In this document: positions 16,933 to 25,161 of the stretch, one piece after another
How positions within the stretch are numbered: position 1 is the first letter of the stretch
How the letters are laid out: each line of letters begins with the position of its first letter
From: an uncultured Sulfurovum sp.
GTDB taxonomy: Bacteria > Campylobacterota > Campylobacteria > Campylobacterales > Sulfurovaceae
Assembly: GCA_902727935.1 (NCBI GenBank)
Contig: CACVAX010000014.1
Span: 1 to 38,272 of the forward strand
DNA: 38,272 bases
Reading direction: 5' to 3'
The notes under the pieces: generated by a model
Database searches by the model: none
Told to the model about the DNA's origin: nothing
The model's input: the letters and a program-made list of their open reading frames with translations, nothing else
Program-made: the position numbers and the translations under genes

Positions 16933-17928
16933 ATGAATTCAAATGAAATCTACATGCAACAAGCCCTAAAAAAAGCATGGGAATATCAACTAAGAACTTA
17001 CCCAAACCCTGCTGTAGGAGCTTTAGTACTTTATAGAAATGAAATAATAGCTTTAGAAGCTCATCAAAAAGCTGGAACATCTCATGCAGAGGTTTTAGCT
17101 TTGTTAGAAGCCTATAAGTTTTTGAGTAAAAAAGAGTTAGATTTTGATAGGTTTGATTCTAAGAAGGCTCATGAGTTTTTGTACACTTTACCTAGTAACT
17201 ACTTTAAAGAATGCACTATATTTGTTACCCTTGAACCATGTTCTCATGTAGGAAGAACACCTTCTTGTGCTTCACTTTTGGCTCAGTTAAAACCTAAAAA
17301 AGTCGTGATCGCAACATTGGATCCTATAGTTGGACATGATGGTGGGATTAAACGATTAGAAGAAGTAGGCATAGAAGTTGAGGTAGGAATTTGTGAGAAA
17401 GAAGCACTAGAACTACTTGAACCATTTCTTATTTGGCAGGAAAGAGCATTTGTGTTGTTTAAAATAGCACAGACATCCAATGGAAAGATTGGAGGAGGTT
17501 ACCTTTCTTCAAAGGAATCACTTACCCATGTACATCAACTTCGTGCTGTTTGTTCTGAGATGCTTATTGGAGGAAATACAGTTAGAGAAGACAGACCAAC
17601 ATTAGATTGTCGATTTACAGGTGAGCCTGCACCCGATATTACAATTTATGCTAAAGAAGATAATTTTGACAGAGATATTCCTTTGTTTTCTGTTAGTGAA
17701 CGGTATGTCAGCATAACAAACTGTTTAGACTTTTCTCAACCCTCATTTATTTTAGTAGAAGGTGGAGGAGGAATGTTCAATGCTTTAAAAGAGAATATTG
17801 ACTGGTTATTGCAGTATCAAACACCAAAACTCACATCTCATCCTTTAGGTTATGAAGTAGAGGTAACATTACAATATTTATTTCAAGATAAAAAAGGTGT
17901 TGACCTAATGTTATGGTCTAAGATTTAA
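16933..17928 (+). CDS. ribD: Riboflavin biosynthesis deaminase/reductase RibD
   Basis: RibD carries out the second and third steps of riboflavin synthesis: deamination, then NADPH reduction of the pyrimidine intermediate. The N-terminal deaminase domain has the zinc motifs HAE (near residue 55) and PCSHVGRTPSC (near 101). The C-terminal reductase domain starts near residue 170 (FVLFKIAQTSNGKIGG) and has IGGNTVREDRPTLDCR. The total of 331 residues is on the short side. No FMN riboswitch is visible in the upstream spacer, which instead holds REP sequence. Confidence 0.93.
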   Translation: MNSNEIYMQQALKKAWEYQLRTYPNPAVGALVLYRNEIIALEAHQKAGTSHAEVLALLEAYKFLSKKELDFDRFDSKKAHEFLYTLPSNYFKECTIFVTLEPCSHVGRTPSCASLLAQLKPKKVVIATLDPIVGHDGGIKRLEEVGIEVEVGICEKEALELLEPFLIWQERAFVLFKIAQTSNGKIGGGYLSSKESLTHVHQLRAVCSEMLIGGNTVREDRPTLDCRFTGEPAPDITIYAKEDNFDRDIPLFSVSERYVSITNCLDFSQPSFILVEGGGGMFNALKENIDWLLQYQTPKLTSHPLGYEVEVTLQYLFQDKKGVDLMLWSKI

Positions 17929-17938
17929 AATCCTGTGT

Positions 17939-17944
17939 TATAAT
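17939..17944 (+). promoter_or_regulatory. Probable -10 box for the rhodanese-like gene
   Basis: TATAAT in GTTATAATTTTTGGC, 24 bases before ATG 17969 and immediately after ribD. Confidence 0.55.
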
Positions 17945-17968
17945 TTTTGGCTTATAAGGAATGACAAT

Positions 17969-18691
17969 ATGTATAGATATATAACACTAATAATTTTTTT
18001 GAATACAAGCCTTTTTGCTAACGTATTATTGGCAGAAGTTCAAAGAAATGGTTTAACAATAGTTGATGATAATGGTAAAAAATTAAAAATAGATAGAGAG
18101 AAAGATGCTTTATGTACCGATGAGTATATTTCTCCTAAGATGCTTTTCCCTGAGGGTTACGCTGGGAAGAAAGTAGTAGATACTTGTAAAAAAACTTTTG
18201 TAACTAAAATTGGTGTGCTTCAACCTATGTATTTAGGAAAAGATATTAAGACCGTAGGTGAATTAGAAGTTTTACTTCACATAAAAAGTGCTCAAGAATC
18301 TCCTAAAGAGTATGCTTTAATAGATGCACGTACAGAGCAATGGTTTAAGCAGATGACTATTCCTTCAGCAATAAATCTTCCTTTTAATAGAATAGCTTAT
18401 GAAGAGGACAAAGACGAAGATGAGTTTGAGAGTGAAGAAGATTATAAAGCATATAAAAAAGACTACAAAAGAATGTTTAAACTATTAAATGTTAAAGTAG
18501 TGGATGATGAGTTAGATTTTTCAAAAGCGAAATCCTTAGTTGTATTTTGTAATGGTAGCTGGTGTTCCCAGTCTCCAAATGCTATTTATAAATTGGTTAA
18601 CATGGGTTACCCTATGGACAAACTTTTGTGGTATCGAGGTGGATTACAGGACTGGCTTATATATGATTACACTGTGACACGCAATAATTAG
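17969..18691 (+). CDS. Periplasmic rhodanese-domain protein
   Basis: The 240-residue protein has a signal peptide (to about residue 17, LFA). A roughly 80-residue N-terminal part with two cysteines is not recognised. A rhodanese domain follows from about residue 90: ALIDART..WF, IPSAINLPF and VVFCNGSWCSQSP with the candidate catalytic Cys near 194, then YRGGLQDW. An acidic insertion (EEDKDEDEFESEEDYKAY) sits within the domain. The active loop FCNGSWC has an extra Cys, which hints at redox or sulfane-sulfur handling, but the substrate is unknown. Confidence 0.82.
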   Translation: MYRYITLIIFLNTSLFANVLLAEVQRNGLTIVDDNGKKLKIDREKDALCTDEYISPKMLFPEGYAGKKVVDTCKKTFVTKIGVLQPMYLGKDIKTVGELEVLLHIKSAQESPKEYALIDARTEQWFKQMTIPSAINLPFNRIAYEEDKDEDEFESEEDYKAYKKDYKRMFKLLNVKVVDDELDFSKAKSLVVFCNGSWCSQSPNAIYKLVNMGYPMDKLLWYRGGLQDWLIYDYTVTRNN

Positions 18692-18700
18692 AAGATTGGC

Positions 18701-18706
18701 TATAAT
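18701..18706 (+). promoter_or_regulatory. Probable -10 box for ubiE/menG
   Basis: TATAAT in TTGGCTATAATACAG, 31 bases before TTG 18737. Confidence 0.5.
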
Positions 18707-18736
18707 ACAGTTAATAATTTACGGAGAAAATATCCT

Positions 18737-19471
18737 TTGGAAAATCAAATAGATAAAAAAGAGAAACAAGACAAAATTGTAGGAATGTTTGATGACATTG
18801 CCTCAACATATGATTTAGCAAATAGAGTTTTGAGTATGGGAATCGACAAGCAGTGGCGAAGAAAAGGTTGTGACAAAGCTTTTGATATTTTAGCTACTAA
18901 AAAAGTAGACCAACTGACAGATGTTGCCTGTGGTACGGGTGATTTGTTAATGTTTTGGAAAGAGTATGCCCAAAAACATAATATTGAGGTAGCTAAATAT
19001 GTAGGCATTGATCCTTCAGTAGGAATGCTTGATGTCGCTCGGAATAAGGTTGACTTTGCAGAGTTTAAAGAAGGAAAAGCACAAGAGCTTCCTGTAGAAG
19101 ATGCTTCAACCGAGATTATCTCTATCTCTTATGGTATTCGTAATGTTGTGGATAGAGTAGAAGCACTTGAAGAATTTTATAGAGCATTAAAAGCAGGTGG
19201 GTTGGTCGTTATTTTAGAATTTACCAAGCAAGAAAAATTAGGTGCAGTGTCTAAAGTAGTTGATTTTGGAATGAAAAAAATTTTACCAAGAGTAGGAGGA
19301 CTTATTTCTAAAAATTATGCTGCTTATAAATATTTACCAGATTCTATTGAAGAGTTTTTAACCACAGAAATGTTGGTAGAAGAGTTAAAAAAAGCTGGAT
19401 TTGAAATGAAATATACAAAAAGTTTTTCGATGGGGATTTCAACACTTTTGATTGCTCAAAAACCAGTATAA
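18737..19471 (+). CDS. ubiE: Demethylmenaquinone methyltransferase (UbiE/MenG family)
   Basis: This SAM-dependent methyltransferase makes the final C-methylation of menaquinone, the quinone used by Campylobacterota. The 244-residue protein has the family's MFDDIASTYDLANRVLSMGIDKQWR start, the SAM-binding DVACGTGDLL near residue 55, and GIRNVVDR and YKYLPDSI motifs. The start is TTG 18737. A 7-bp hairpin follows the stop. Confidence 0.93.
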   Translation: MENQIDKKEKQDKIVGMFDDIASTYDLANRVLSMGIDKQWRRKGCDKAFDILATKKVDQLTDVACGTGDLLMFWKEYAQKHNIEVAKYVGIDPSVGMLDVARNKVDFAEFKEGKAQELPVEDASTEIISISYGIRNVVDRVEALEEFYRALKAGGLVVILEFTKQEKLGAVSKVVDFGMKKILPRVGGLISKNYAAYKYLPDSIEEFLTTEMLVEELKKAGFEMKYTKSFSMGISTLLIAQKPV

Positions 19472-19474
19472 CCT

Positions 19475-19495
19475 GTAGGGTGGGTTATACCCACC
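19475..19495 (+). repeat. GTAGGGTGGGTTATACCCACC palindrome after ubiE
   Basis: GGTGGGT (19479-19485) and ACCCACC (19489-19495) form a perfect stem with a TAT loop, 7 bases after the ubiE stop. No T run follows, so intrinsic termination is doubtful. Its TGTAGG.TGGGTT half resembles the one after rimP at 15422-15434. Confidence 0.6.
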
Positions 19496-19563
19496 ATTAA
19501 TAAAAACGAGCATACAATAAAATATTCGCCGAAAGGCTCAGTAAACTTTAGGAGGATTAAAAT

Positions 19564-20161
19564 ATGAATTATATTCTAAAGCATTTTGATAACAACCTTA
19601 TAAAGTTTACATTTAACAAAACACCTCGTGCTGGAATGACATTAGAAATACTTGAAATTTATAATGAGCATAAAACTTTTTTCCCTTTAAATTTAGATTT
19701 AGAAAATACTGCTTTACTGTCCTGGATAAAATCCAGAACCATTCCTAAAAATAGGGCTTATGTTCATAAAATTTTAATGGAATTAAATTTAAGTTTTGAT
19801 GACATAGAAGGTATTGTCACTATCTCTAAAAGTCTTTCGTTAAACGATTGTTATTGGATAGTGAGAGAAGATTTTGAAGGTCTCTTTACAGATTATAATC
19901 TTTATGATAATGACTTTAACAAAACACTCTCTCTTTGGAATGTTGGCGAAAGCATGGCGTAAAAATCCTCTTAAAAGAGAAGGAATTTTCCTCTATAAGT
20001 CAGGTTCTAAAGGGTGTGCTAACTGTGGCAATGAGCCTTATTCGGAGTTTTATGCCTATCAAATAGCGAGAACAATGGGCTTGGATGTGACACCTTATTC
20101 CTTAGCAAAAAAGAGTTTATTGCTCTTCGGTATTGGATGTTACGAAATTATAAATCATTGA
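19564..20161 (+). pseudogene. HipA-like kinase family remnant, frameshifted and truncated
   Basis: Frame 1 (19564-19962) gives an N-terminal part ending ...SLSLNDCYWIV...NLYDNDFNKTLSLWNVGES. The expected continuation is in the next frame: KAWRKNPLKREGIFLYKSGSKGC.NCGNEPYSEFYAYQIARTMGLDVTPYSL. These segments fit a HipA-like family, whose members read on through NEPY.E..AS.IA..L to a kinase C lobe. The frame change lies near 19945-19958. The C lobe is missing: homology stops near 20115 and in another frame about 20 unrelated codons end at 20172-20174, just before moxR. AGGAGG before ATG 19564 is well preserved, so decay may be recent. Confidence 0.7.
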
Positions 20162-20175
20162 TTGAGGTAGAATAA

Positions 20176-21099
20176 ATGCAAAACAAAATAAAAGCCATAA
20201 AAGCAGAGATAGCCAAAGCTGTGGTAGGGCAAGAGGGAATGGTGGAGGGTTTGTTGATAGGGCTTTTTTGTAAGGGGCATATTTTAGTAGAAGGCGTTCC
20301 TGGTTTAGCAAAGACAACAACAGTAAAAGCACTCTCTTCTGCTTTGGAATTAGATTTTCATAGAGTACAATTTACACCCGATTTATTGCCTTCGGACATT
20401 GTTGGTGCTGAGATATATGATCCTCAGAATAACAGTTTTAAAATTAAAAAAGGTCCCATCTTTACTCAGTTACTTTTAGCAGATGAGATTAATAGAAGTC
20501 CTTCTAAAGTGCAGTCGGCTTTATTGGAAGCGATGCAGGAGCGACAAGTTACCATTGGTTCTGAAAGTTTTGAATTGCCTACTCCTTTTATGGTGATGGC
20601 GACACAAAATCCTTTGGAGCAAGAGGGAGTTTATCGTTTACCAGAGGCTCAACTAGACAGATTTATGATGAAGCTAGAAGTGAAGCATAATTCTGAAGAA
20701 GAAGAGTTGGAGATTATGCGACGTATTGCCACCAAAAGTTCACAGGCTGTTTCAGCTATTTTAGCTGTAGATGAGTTGGAAGTGATTTCAGAAGCGATAA
20801 ATGCTTTGCACATAGATACTGAAGTGGAGAAATATATTGTCTCCTTAATTCGTGAAACACGAAAAGAGAATGCTCAACTGCGTTATGGGGTAAGTCCTAG
20901 AGCCTCTATTGATTTGTATAAAACAGCTAAAGCCCATGCCTATTTGGCTGGTAAGTCTTTTGTCTCACCTGTGGATGTTTTGGCTATGGCTTATCCTGTG
21001 TTACGGCATCGTATCGGACTTTCTTATGAAGCACGGGCAAAAGGTATACTGGTTGATGAGGTTTTGAAAAGCATTATAGAGTCTATTAAGATTCCTTAA
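20176..21099 (+). CDS. MoxR family AAA+ ATPase
   Basis: The 307-residue ATPase is of the MoxR class, which act as chaperones for assembly of complexes with von Willebrand A or DUF58 proteins. Walker A is GVPGLAKTTT near residue 40. Walker B LLLADEINRSPSK is near 99, sensor I MVMATQNPLEQEG near 137, and the lid domain follows. The stop overlaps the next gene's ATG by one base, and the partner is a DUF58 protein, the classic pairing. The client complex is not encoded next to it. Confidence 0.93.
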   Translation: MQNKIKAIKAEIAKAVVGQEGMVEGLLIGLFCKGHILVEGVPGLAKTTTVKALSSALELDFHRVQFTPDLLPSDIVGAEIYDPQNNSFKIKKGPIFTQLLLADEINRSPSKVQSALLEAMQERQVTIGSESFELPTPFMVMATQNPLEQEGVYRLPEAQLDRFMMKLEVKHNSEEEELEIMRRIATKSSQAVSAILAVDELEVISEAINALHIDTEVEKYIVSLIRETRKENAQLRYGVSPRASIDLYKTAKAHAYLAGKSFVSPVDVLAMAYPVLRHRIGLSYEARAKGILVDEVLKSIIESIKIP

Positions 21100-21917
21100 T
21101 GGAAAAATTTGAAACGATTGTTTTAAAAGCAAAAGATGATGTCTATACTCATCTTCAAGGAGGAAACCTTGCTAAGCTTTTAGGACAAGGCTATGACTTT
21201 TCAGAGCTAAGGTCTTATGAGAGTTCTGATGATATTCGTTATATTTCATGGATAAACTCTGCTAAATCAAATGAGCTTTATGTAAAAAAAATGCATGAAG
21301 AACGCGAACTTTTAGTGCATGTTTCTCTGTTGGTTGATGGTCGCATGGTTATTGGTGAAAAACAGGCGTTGATGACGTATATTTTAACTTTTTTAGCACA
21401 TTCTGCTGTGCGTACCAATAACCTTTTTGAAACTTCTTTTTTTATGGGTGAAGAGTTAAAACGTTTTGAAGCTGTAAAAAGTGTTGAGGATCTTGACCCG
21501 ATGGTTAAAACGTTTCAACAAATAGAGCCTTTGGGTTTAACTTTTGATTATAAAGACTTACAAAATAGGCTCTCAAAAGTGCAGGAGCAAAAGAGTTTGT
21601 TTTTTGTTGTGGGTGATTTTCTTGATGAGGTCGATTTGTCTGTTTTAGCTCAAAAGCATGAACTTTATGTGATTATGGTTCGTGATAGATGGGAAGAGAA
21701 TCCTTCTGTAGGTTTTGATGTAGAGCTAGTAAATCCTTTATCAAATAGTATTATTGCTAAAAATTTATCTAAAAAAGCATTGGCCCATTATGTTGAAAAA
21801 TGTAAAGAACATGATGAAAAACTTTATGCTCATTTTCATCAACATAAAATAAAGTACCTAAAAGTATATGAGCCTTCAGAAGTGTTTAAAAAGTTAAAGC
21901 AGTTGCTTTACTTTTAA
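21099..21917 (+). CDS. DUF58 domain protein (MoxR partner)
   Basis: The 272-residue protein has the DUF58 signature G.G.DFSELR.Y...DDIRYISWINSAKSNELYVKKMHEER near residues 28-68, followed by a vWA-like fold (VHVSLLVDGRMVIG...). It lacks the N-terminal membrane segments of many DUF58 proteins, so it appears soluble. It is translationally coupled to MoxR (TAATG). Its last 24 bases overlap the convergent DUF1835 gene. Confidence 0.88.
   Translation: MEKFETIVLKAKDDVYTHLQGGNLAKLLGQGYDFSELRSYESSDDIRYISWINSAKSNELYVKKMHEERELLVHVSLLVDGRMVIGEKQALMTYILTFLAHSAVRTNNLFETSFFMGEELKRFEAVKSVEDLDPMVKTFQQIEPLGLTFDYKDLQNRLSKVQEQKSLFFVVGDFLDEVDLSVLAQKHELYVIMVRDRWEENPSVGFDVELVNPLSNSIIAKNLSKKALAHYVEKCKEHDEKLYAHFHQHKIKYLKVYEPSEVFKKLKQLLYF
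21891..21915. terminator. Hairpin in the overlap of two convergent genes
   Basis: TAAAGC (21895-21900) and GCTTTA (21905-21910) form a stem with an AGTT loop, extended by weaker pairs, followed by CTTTT on the plus strand. It lies inside the ends of both the DUF58 and the DUF1835 genes. Confidence 0.4.
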
Positions 21918-22865
21918 TAAACTTTTTAAGGGCTTTGAATAGTAGTACTGTTTAATCTCTTTTTTGTCAATGTCCCAACACCATAAGTTTTCAGAATCTA
22001 GTTTGACACCACCAAGGTAATGTGAAGGTGTTTTGATGCCTACCCAATTTTCTGTACCTTCTAAAAGCTGCTCTCCTAAGAAAGTAATGCTTAGTCTACC
22101 ATCATTATTTTTAACCACTTTATATTTTTCAAAATTATCTAAAATTTTCCAAAAGATTATGTCTCCCATAAACTTTTTCTCTTCAAATATTTGATTTTTG
22201 ACAAAAATATCAACTTTATTATCGATACCACTGGCAATAATGAGTAATGCTTGATGTTCTGTTCGAGAAAGTCCATATTTGGTACTGGGGTACTCTTCTA
22301 GCATTCTATAGATAGTAGCTTGTAAAAAAGGTAAAATGGCTGTAGGTTTATCCAAAATTTTAGCAAATCGTTTAGGTGTTTTTTGACCAAAGGCTAACCA
22401 AGTTTCTTGGGCAAGGTCAAGATGTTTTTTATTAATGGTTGTTTCATAATGTAAAAGTTTTTTGATTTGTTGAGAAGTGGATTCTCCTAAATAATTATTG
22501 GTACAGATAAGTGTTAAGTTTATTTTTGTTAGGTTTCTTTTTGAAAACCAAGCAAGGATTTGAATCAGTTGTAACTGGTCATAAAGGTCATGTTCAAACC
22601 ATAAGATAATTTTTTCATAATTTTCATAGTTTAAGAGTTTTTGATTACGTTGTAGAAAGTCTAAATTAACCTCTTGTAGGCTACCAAAACCACAACTGGC
22701 AATGAACTTTGCACGTATTTTTGAAAGCTCTTCTAGTGAGGCATGTGTTGGAACAGGTCCTGCATGTAAAAAATCTTTCCATGGTAAAAAGTCTCCTTTT
22801 ATTTCGGCTACTTTCATAATATTAATACAAGCATCACCATTGACGATATTTAAAATTTTACTCAT
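21894..22865 (-). CDS. DUF1835 domain-containing protein
   Basis: The 323-residue protein begins with the DUF1835 pattern: ILNIVNGDACIN, PWKDFLHAGPVP near residue 27 and LWFEHDLYDQLQLIQIL near 88. The C-terminal half resembles the DUF3658-type continuation with LSRTEHQALLIIASG. The biochemical role is not known. ATG 22865 has no ribosome-binding site, and a minus-strand TATAAT ends only 5 bases upstream, which suggests a leaderless message. Confidence 0.83.
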   Translation of the reverse strand: MSKILNIVNGDACINIMKVAEIKGDFLPWKDFLHAGPVPTHASLEELSKIRAKFIASCGFGSLQEVNLDFLQRNQKLLNYENYEKIILWFEHDLYDQLQLIQILAWFSKRNLTKINLTLICTNNYLGESTSQQIKKLLHYETTINKKHLDLAQETWLAFGQKTPKRFAKILDKPTAILPFLQATIYRMLEEYPSTKYGLSRTEHQALLIIASGIDNKVDIFVKNQIFEEKKFMGDIIFWKILDNFEKYKVVKNNDGRLSITFLGEQLLEGTENWVGIKTPSHYLGGVKLDSENLWCWDIDKKEIKQYYYSKPLKSLLKVKQLL

Positions 22866-22870
22866 CAGTT

Positions 22871-22876
22871 ATTATA
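22871..22876 (-). promoter_or_regulatory. Candidate -10 box placed for a leaderless DUF1835 mRNA
   Basis: Minus-strand TATAAT in GAGTATAATAACTG, directly before the ATG. Transcription from it would start at or next to the start codon. Confidence 0.4.
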
Positions 22877-22901
22877 CTCAAAATTAAATCATGCTTTCAT
22901 T

Positions 22902-23816
22902 TTAGAGATAAAAGCTAGAAAGAACCTTAGATAGAATAAAGAGCATAGGCACAAAAATAAGCATACTAATGAGTATGAGTGTGCTAACTGCTTCTGGACG
23001 ACAATTATATAAGGAAGCAAGATTAATATTTGCAATGGCCAAAGGAACGGTCATCTCCATGATAATGATGGCTTGTACAAAAAGTGATAAATCTGTATAA
23101 CTTAGGATAAAAGCAGTGGCGATAGGAATAATGATGAACTTTTGGGACATGACGATGATAATAATAGATTTTTTAATTGTGCTAAGTTTAATACCATAAA
23201 GAAATGTGCCTAATAAAAAAAGTTGAAGGACAATCCCTGCATAAGCACCCATCTTTAAAAATTCATTAATTTGTGGAGCAATATGAATGTCACTTATATT
23301 GATAAGTATGGCAAGTACTGAAGCAGGAATGATTGGAATTTTAATAATGTTAAAGAGTGATTTCTGAATAGAAAAAGAACCTCTAGAATAGATGTAAACG
23401 CCAAAGACATAGACCACAAAGACATTGGCAAGATTTATGAGGGTTGTGTAGATAACTGACTCCATACCAAATAGAGCAATGCCCAGAGGAATACCAATAT
23501 TCCCTGTATTACCCACAAAACCTGCAATAGACACAATGGAACGCTCTTTTGGGTCTTTTATGAGGTACTTGCTAATAAAAATCGTAGGTAGAAGTAAGAT
23601 GAGTGTAATAAGAATGTAATAGAGAGGCACACTAAGATGCTCAGTTGATAGTTTGGCTGTGCTGAAACCCCAAACGGTTACAAAGGCTTGAAGAAAATAG
23701 ACAGAAAAAAGGGTGAGGGTTTTGCTATCCATCTCATCTTTAAAAATTCGTTTTGCAAGATAACCTAAAAATATGAATACATAGACGAACATAATAGAAA
23801 GTAGGGTTTCAAACAT
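22902..23816 (-). CDS. AEC family (auxin efflux carrier-like) transporter
   Basis: The 304-residue membrane protein has about ten hydrophobic helices in the two-half arrangement of the AEC/BASS fold. The GFVGNTGNIGIPLG motif near residue 92 is the broken-helix signature; a second half carries PLAIANINLASLYN. AEC members export or import small organic acids such as malate in bacteria; the substrate here cannot be told. It is a single gene between the DUF1835 gene and a divergent dedA-like gene. Confidence 0.88.
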   Translation of the reverse strand: MFETLLSIMFVYVFIFLGYLAKRIFKDEMDSKTLTLFSVYFLQAFVTVWGFSTAKLSTEHLSVPLYYILITLILLLPTIFISKYLIKDPKERSIVSIAGFVGNTGNIGIPLGIALFGMESVIYTTLINLANVFVVYVFGVYIYSRGSFSIQKSLFNIIKIPIIPASVLAILINISDIHIAPQINEFLKMGAYAGIVLQLFLLGTFLYGIKLSTIKKSIIIIVMSQKFIIIPIATAFILSYTDLSLFVQAIIIMEMTVPLAIANINLASLYNCRPEAVSTLILISMLIFVPMLFILSKVLSSFYL

Positions 23817-23849
23817 AAAGCATTAGCCTATTTTTTAAAGAAATCATAC

Positions 23850-23855
23850 TATAAT
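23850..23855 (+). promoter_or_regulatory. Probable -10 box for the dedA-like gene
   Basis: TATAAT in CATACTATAATCTTCC, 26 bases before TTG 23881. Confidence 0.5.
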
Positions 23856-23880
23856 CTTCCAAAAAATTAAAGGTTATTTT

Positions 23881-24441
23881 TTGGAAGATACATTAACAAG
23901 TTTAAGTACATGGGGCTATCTAGCATTGGCATTTTTCTCTTTTGGAGGCTCATTGGTGGTGGTTGCTGCTGCTGGGGTTTTATCTTATATGGGAGAGATG
24001 AATCTCTATATCTCCTTAGGAATTGCCATTGTATTTAACTATATTGGGGATATGTTTTTGTTTTATTTGGGCAAGTATCATAAAGCTGATATCAAACCTT
24101 ATTTTGAAAAACATAAGCGAAAAATTGCCCTTTCGACATTGATATTAAGAAAGTATGGGGTTTTAGCCATCTTTATTCAAAAATTTCTTTATGGAATTAA
24201 AACTTTAATTCCCCTTTCAATGGCAATCTCACGCTATGACTTTAGAAAATTTGGTTTTTATAATGTATTTGCTTCTATCTTTTTTGTGCTTGTCATTATG
24301 TTGAGTGCTTTTTACGCTGGTGAAACAATTAAACAATTATTTGAGTCTTTTAAAGAGTATCCTTGGGTTCCTTTTGTGATACTTTTTGCTGTGGTTCTAA
24401 CCATATGGTATGGTATGGGACATTTGACTAAGAGAAAATAG
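23881..24441 (+). CDS. DedA/VTT family membrane protein
   Basis: The 186-residue inner-membrane protein has hydrophobic segments near residues 10-60 and 100-180. The VTT-domain arginine and glycine motifs are seen as FIQKFLYGIKTLIPLSMAISRYDFRKFGFYN near residue 98. DedA proteins flip undecaprenyl phosphate or phospholipids and support membrane energetics. The start is TTG 23881. The phosphatase gene follows after one base. Confidence 0.85.
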   Translation: MEDTLTSLSTWGYLALAFFSFGGSLVVVAAAGVLSYMGEMNLYISLGIAIVFNYIGDMFLFYLGKYHKADIKPYFEKHKRKIALSTLILRKYGVLAIFIQKFLYGIKTLIPLSMAISRYDFRKFGFYNVFASIFFVLVIMLSAFYAGETIKQLFESFKEYPWVPFVILFAVVLTIWYGMGHLTKRK

Positions 24442-24442
24442 C

Positions 24443-25033
24443 ATGAACTTACCTACTATTTATTTACTTCGTCATGGTCAAACGGTATGGAATGTTGAAG
24501 AGCGTTATCAAGGTCAACTTGATTCGCCTTTGACTGAAAAAGGGAAAAATCAAGCTAAAGAGAATGCGTTAAAGCTTTCTAAATATATTAATATTAAGCA
24601 GGTAAAGTTTTTTTCTTCTCCTTTGGGTCGTGCAAAAGATACAAGTCTTATTATTGCTGAATTATCTGGCTTAGAAGATAATCAAATTATTTTTGATGAA
24701 AAGATTAAAGAGTTTAACTATGGTATCTTTGAAGGAAAAACGAAATCTTTTTGTCGTGAAACCTTAGCTGTAGAGTTTGAAGCACGTGAAGCTGATAAAT
24801 ATAATTATGTACTTGAAGGTGGAGAATCTTATGCAATGGTTAATTTACGTTTGAAAACATGGCTAGAAAGTGTAAAAAATGAAAAAGTGATTGTTGTGGT
24901 AGCTCATGAAATGATAAACAGAGCCTTAAGAGGTCTTTATTATAATATGAAAAAAGAGGAGATGTTGACCTTACGACAAGGAAATGATATCTTAATAAAA
25001 CTTGAAAATTCGTCAGAAATAATTTTAGACTAA
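24443..25033 (+). CDS. Histidine phosphatase family protein
   Basis: The 196-residue protein has the phosphohistidine-forming motif LLRHGQTVWN at residues 7-16, GQLDSPLTEKG, FSSPLGRAKDTS near 53 and the second catalytic His in VVAHEMINRALRG near 153. It is closest in layout to cofactor-independent phosphoglycerate mutase or alpha-ribazole phosphatase-like enzymes; the substrate is not determined. It is likely cotranscribed with dedA. Confidence 0.88.
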   Translation: MNLPTIYLLRHGQTVWNVEERYQGQLDSPLTEKGKNQAKENALKLSKYINIKQVKFFSSPLGRAKDTSLIIAELSGLEDNQIIFDEKIKEFNYGIFEGKTKSFCRETLAVEFEAREADKYNYVLEGGESYAMVNLRLKTWLESVKNEKVIVVVAHEMINRALRGLYYNMKKEEMLTLRQGNDILIKLENSSEIILD

Positions 25034-25100
25034 AATCGTTACAAATAGTTAAATTTAGGTCTTTAATCGTAGCTAAAATTTCCTATTAAAAATATTTGGG

Positions 25101-25106
25101 TATAAT
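25101..25106 (+). promoter_or_regulatory. Probable -10 box for rpoD
   Basis: TATAAT in TTGGGTATAATGCAC, 55 bases before TTG 25162, a strong extended -10. Confidence 0.6.
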
Positions 25107-25161
25107 GCACGAAAAATAGTATCTAAAATATACCATTTATCCTACATAAGGAGTCTTCCTC

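Noticed and set aside
19874..20161. Separate 95-residue gene in the second HipA-like frame
   Set aside because: Its first 20 residues are an out-of-frame reading of the upstream frame and the real similarity starts only at KAWRKN; it is better seen as part of one frameshifted pseudogene.
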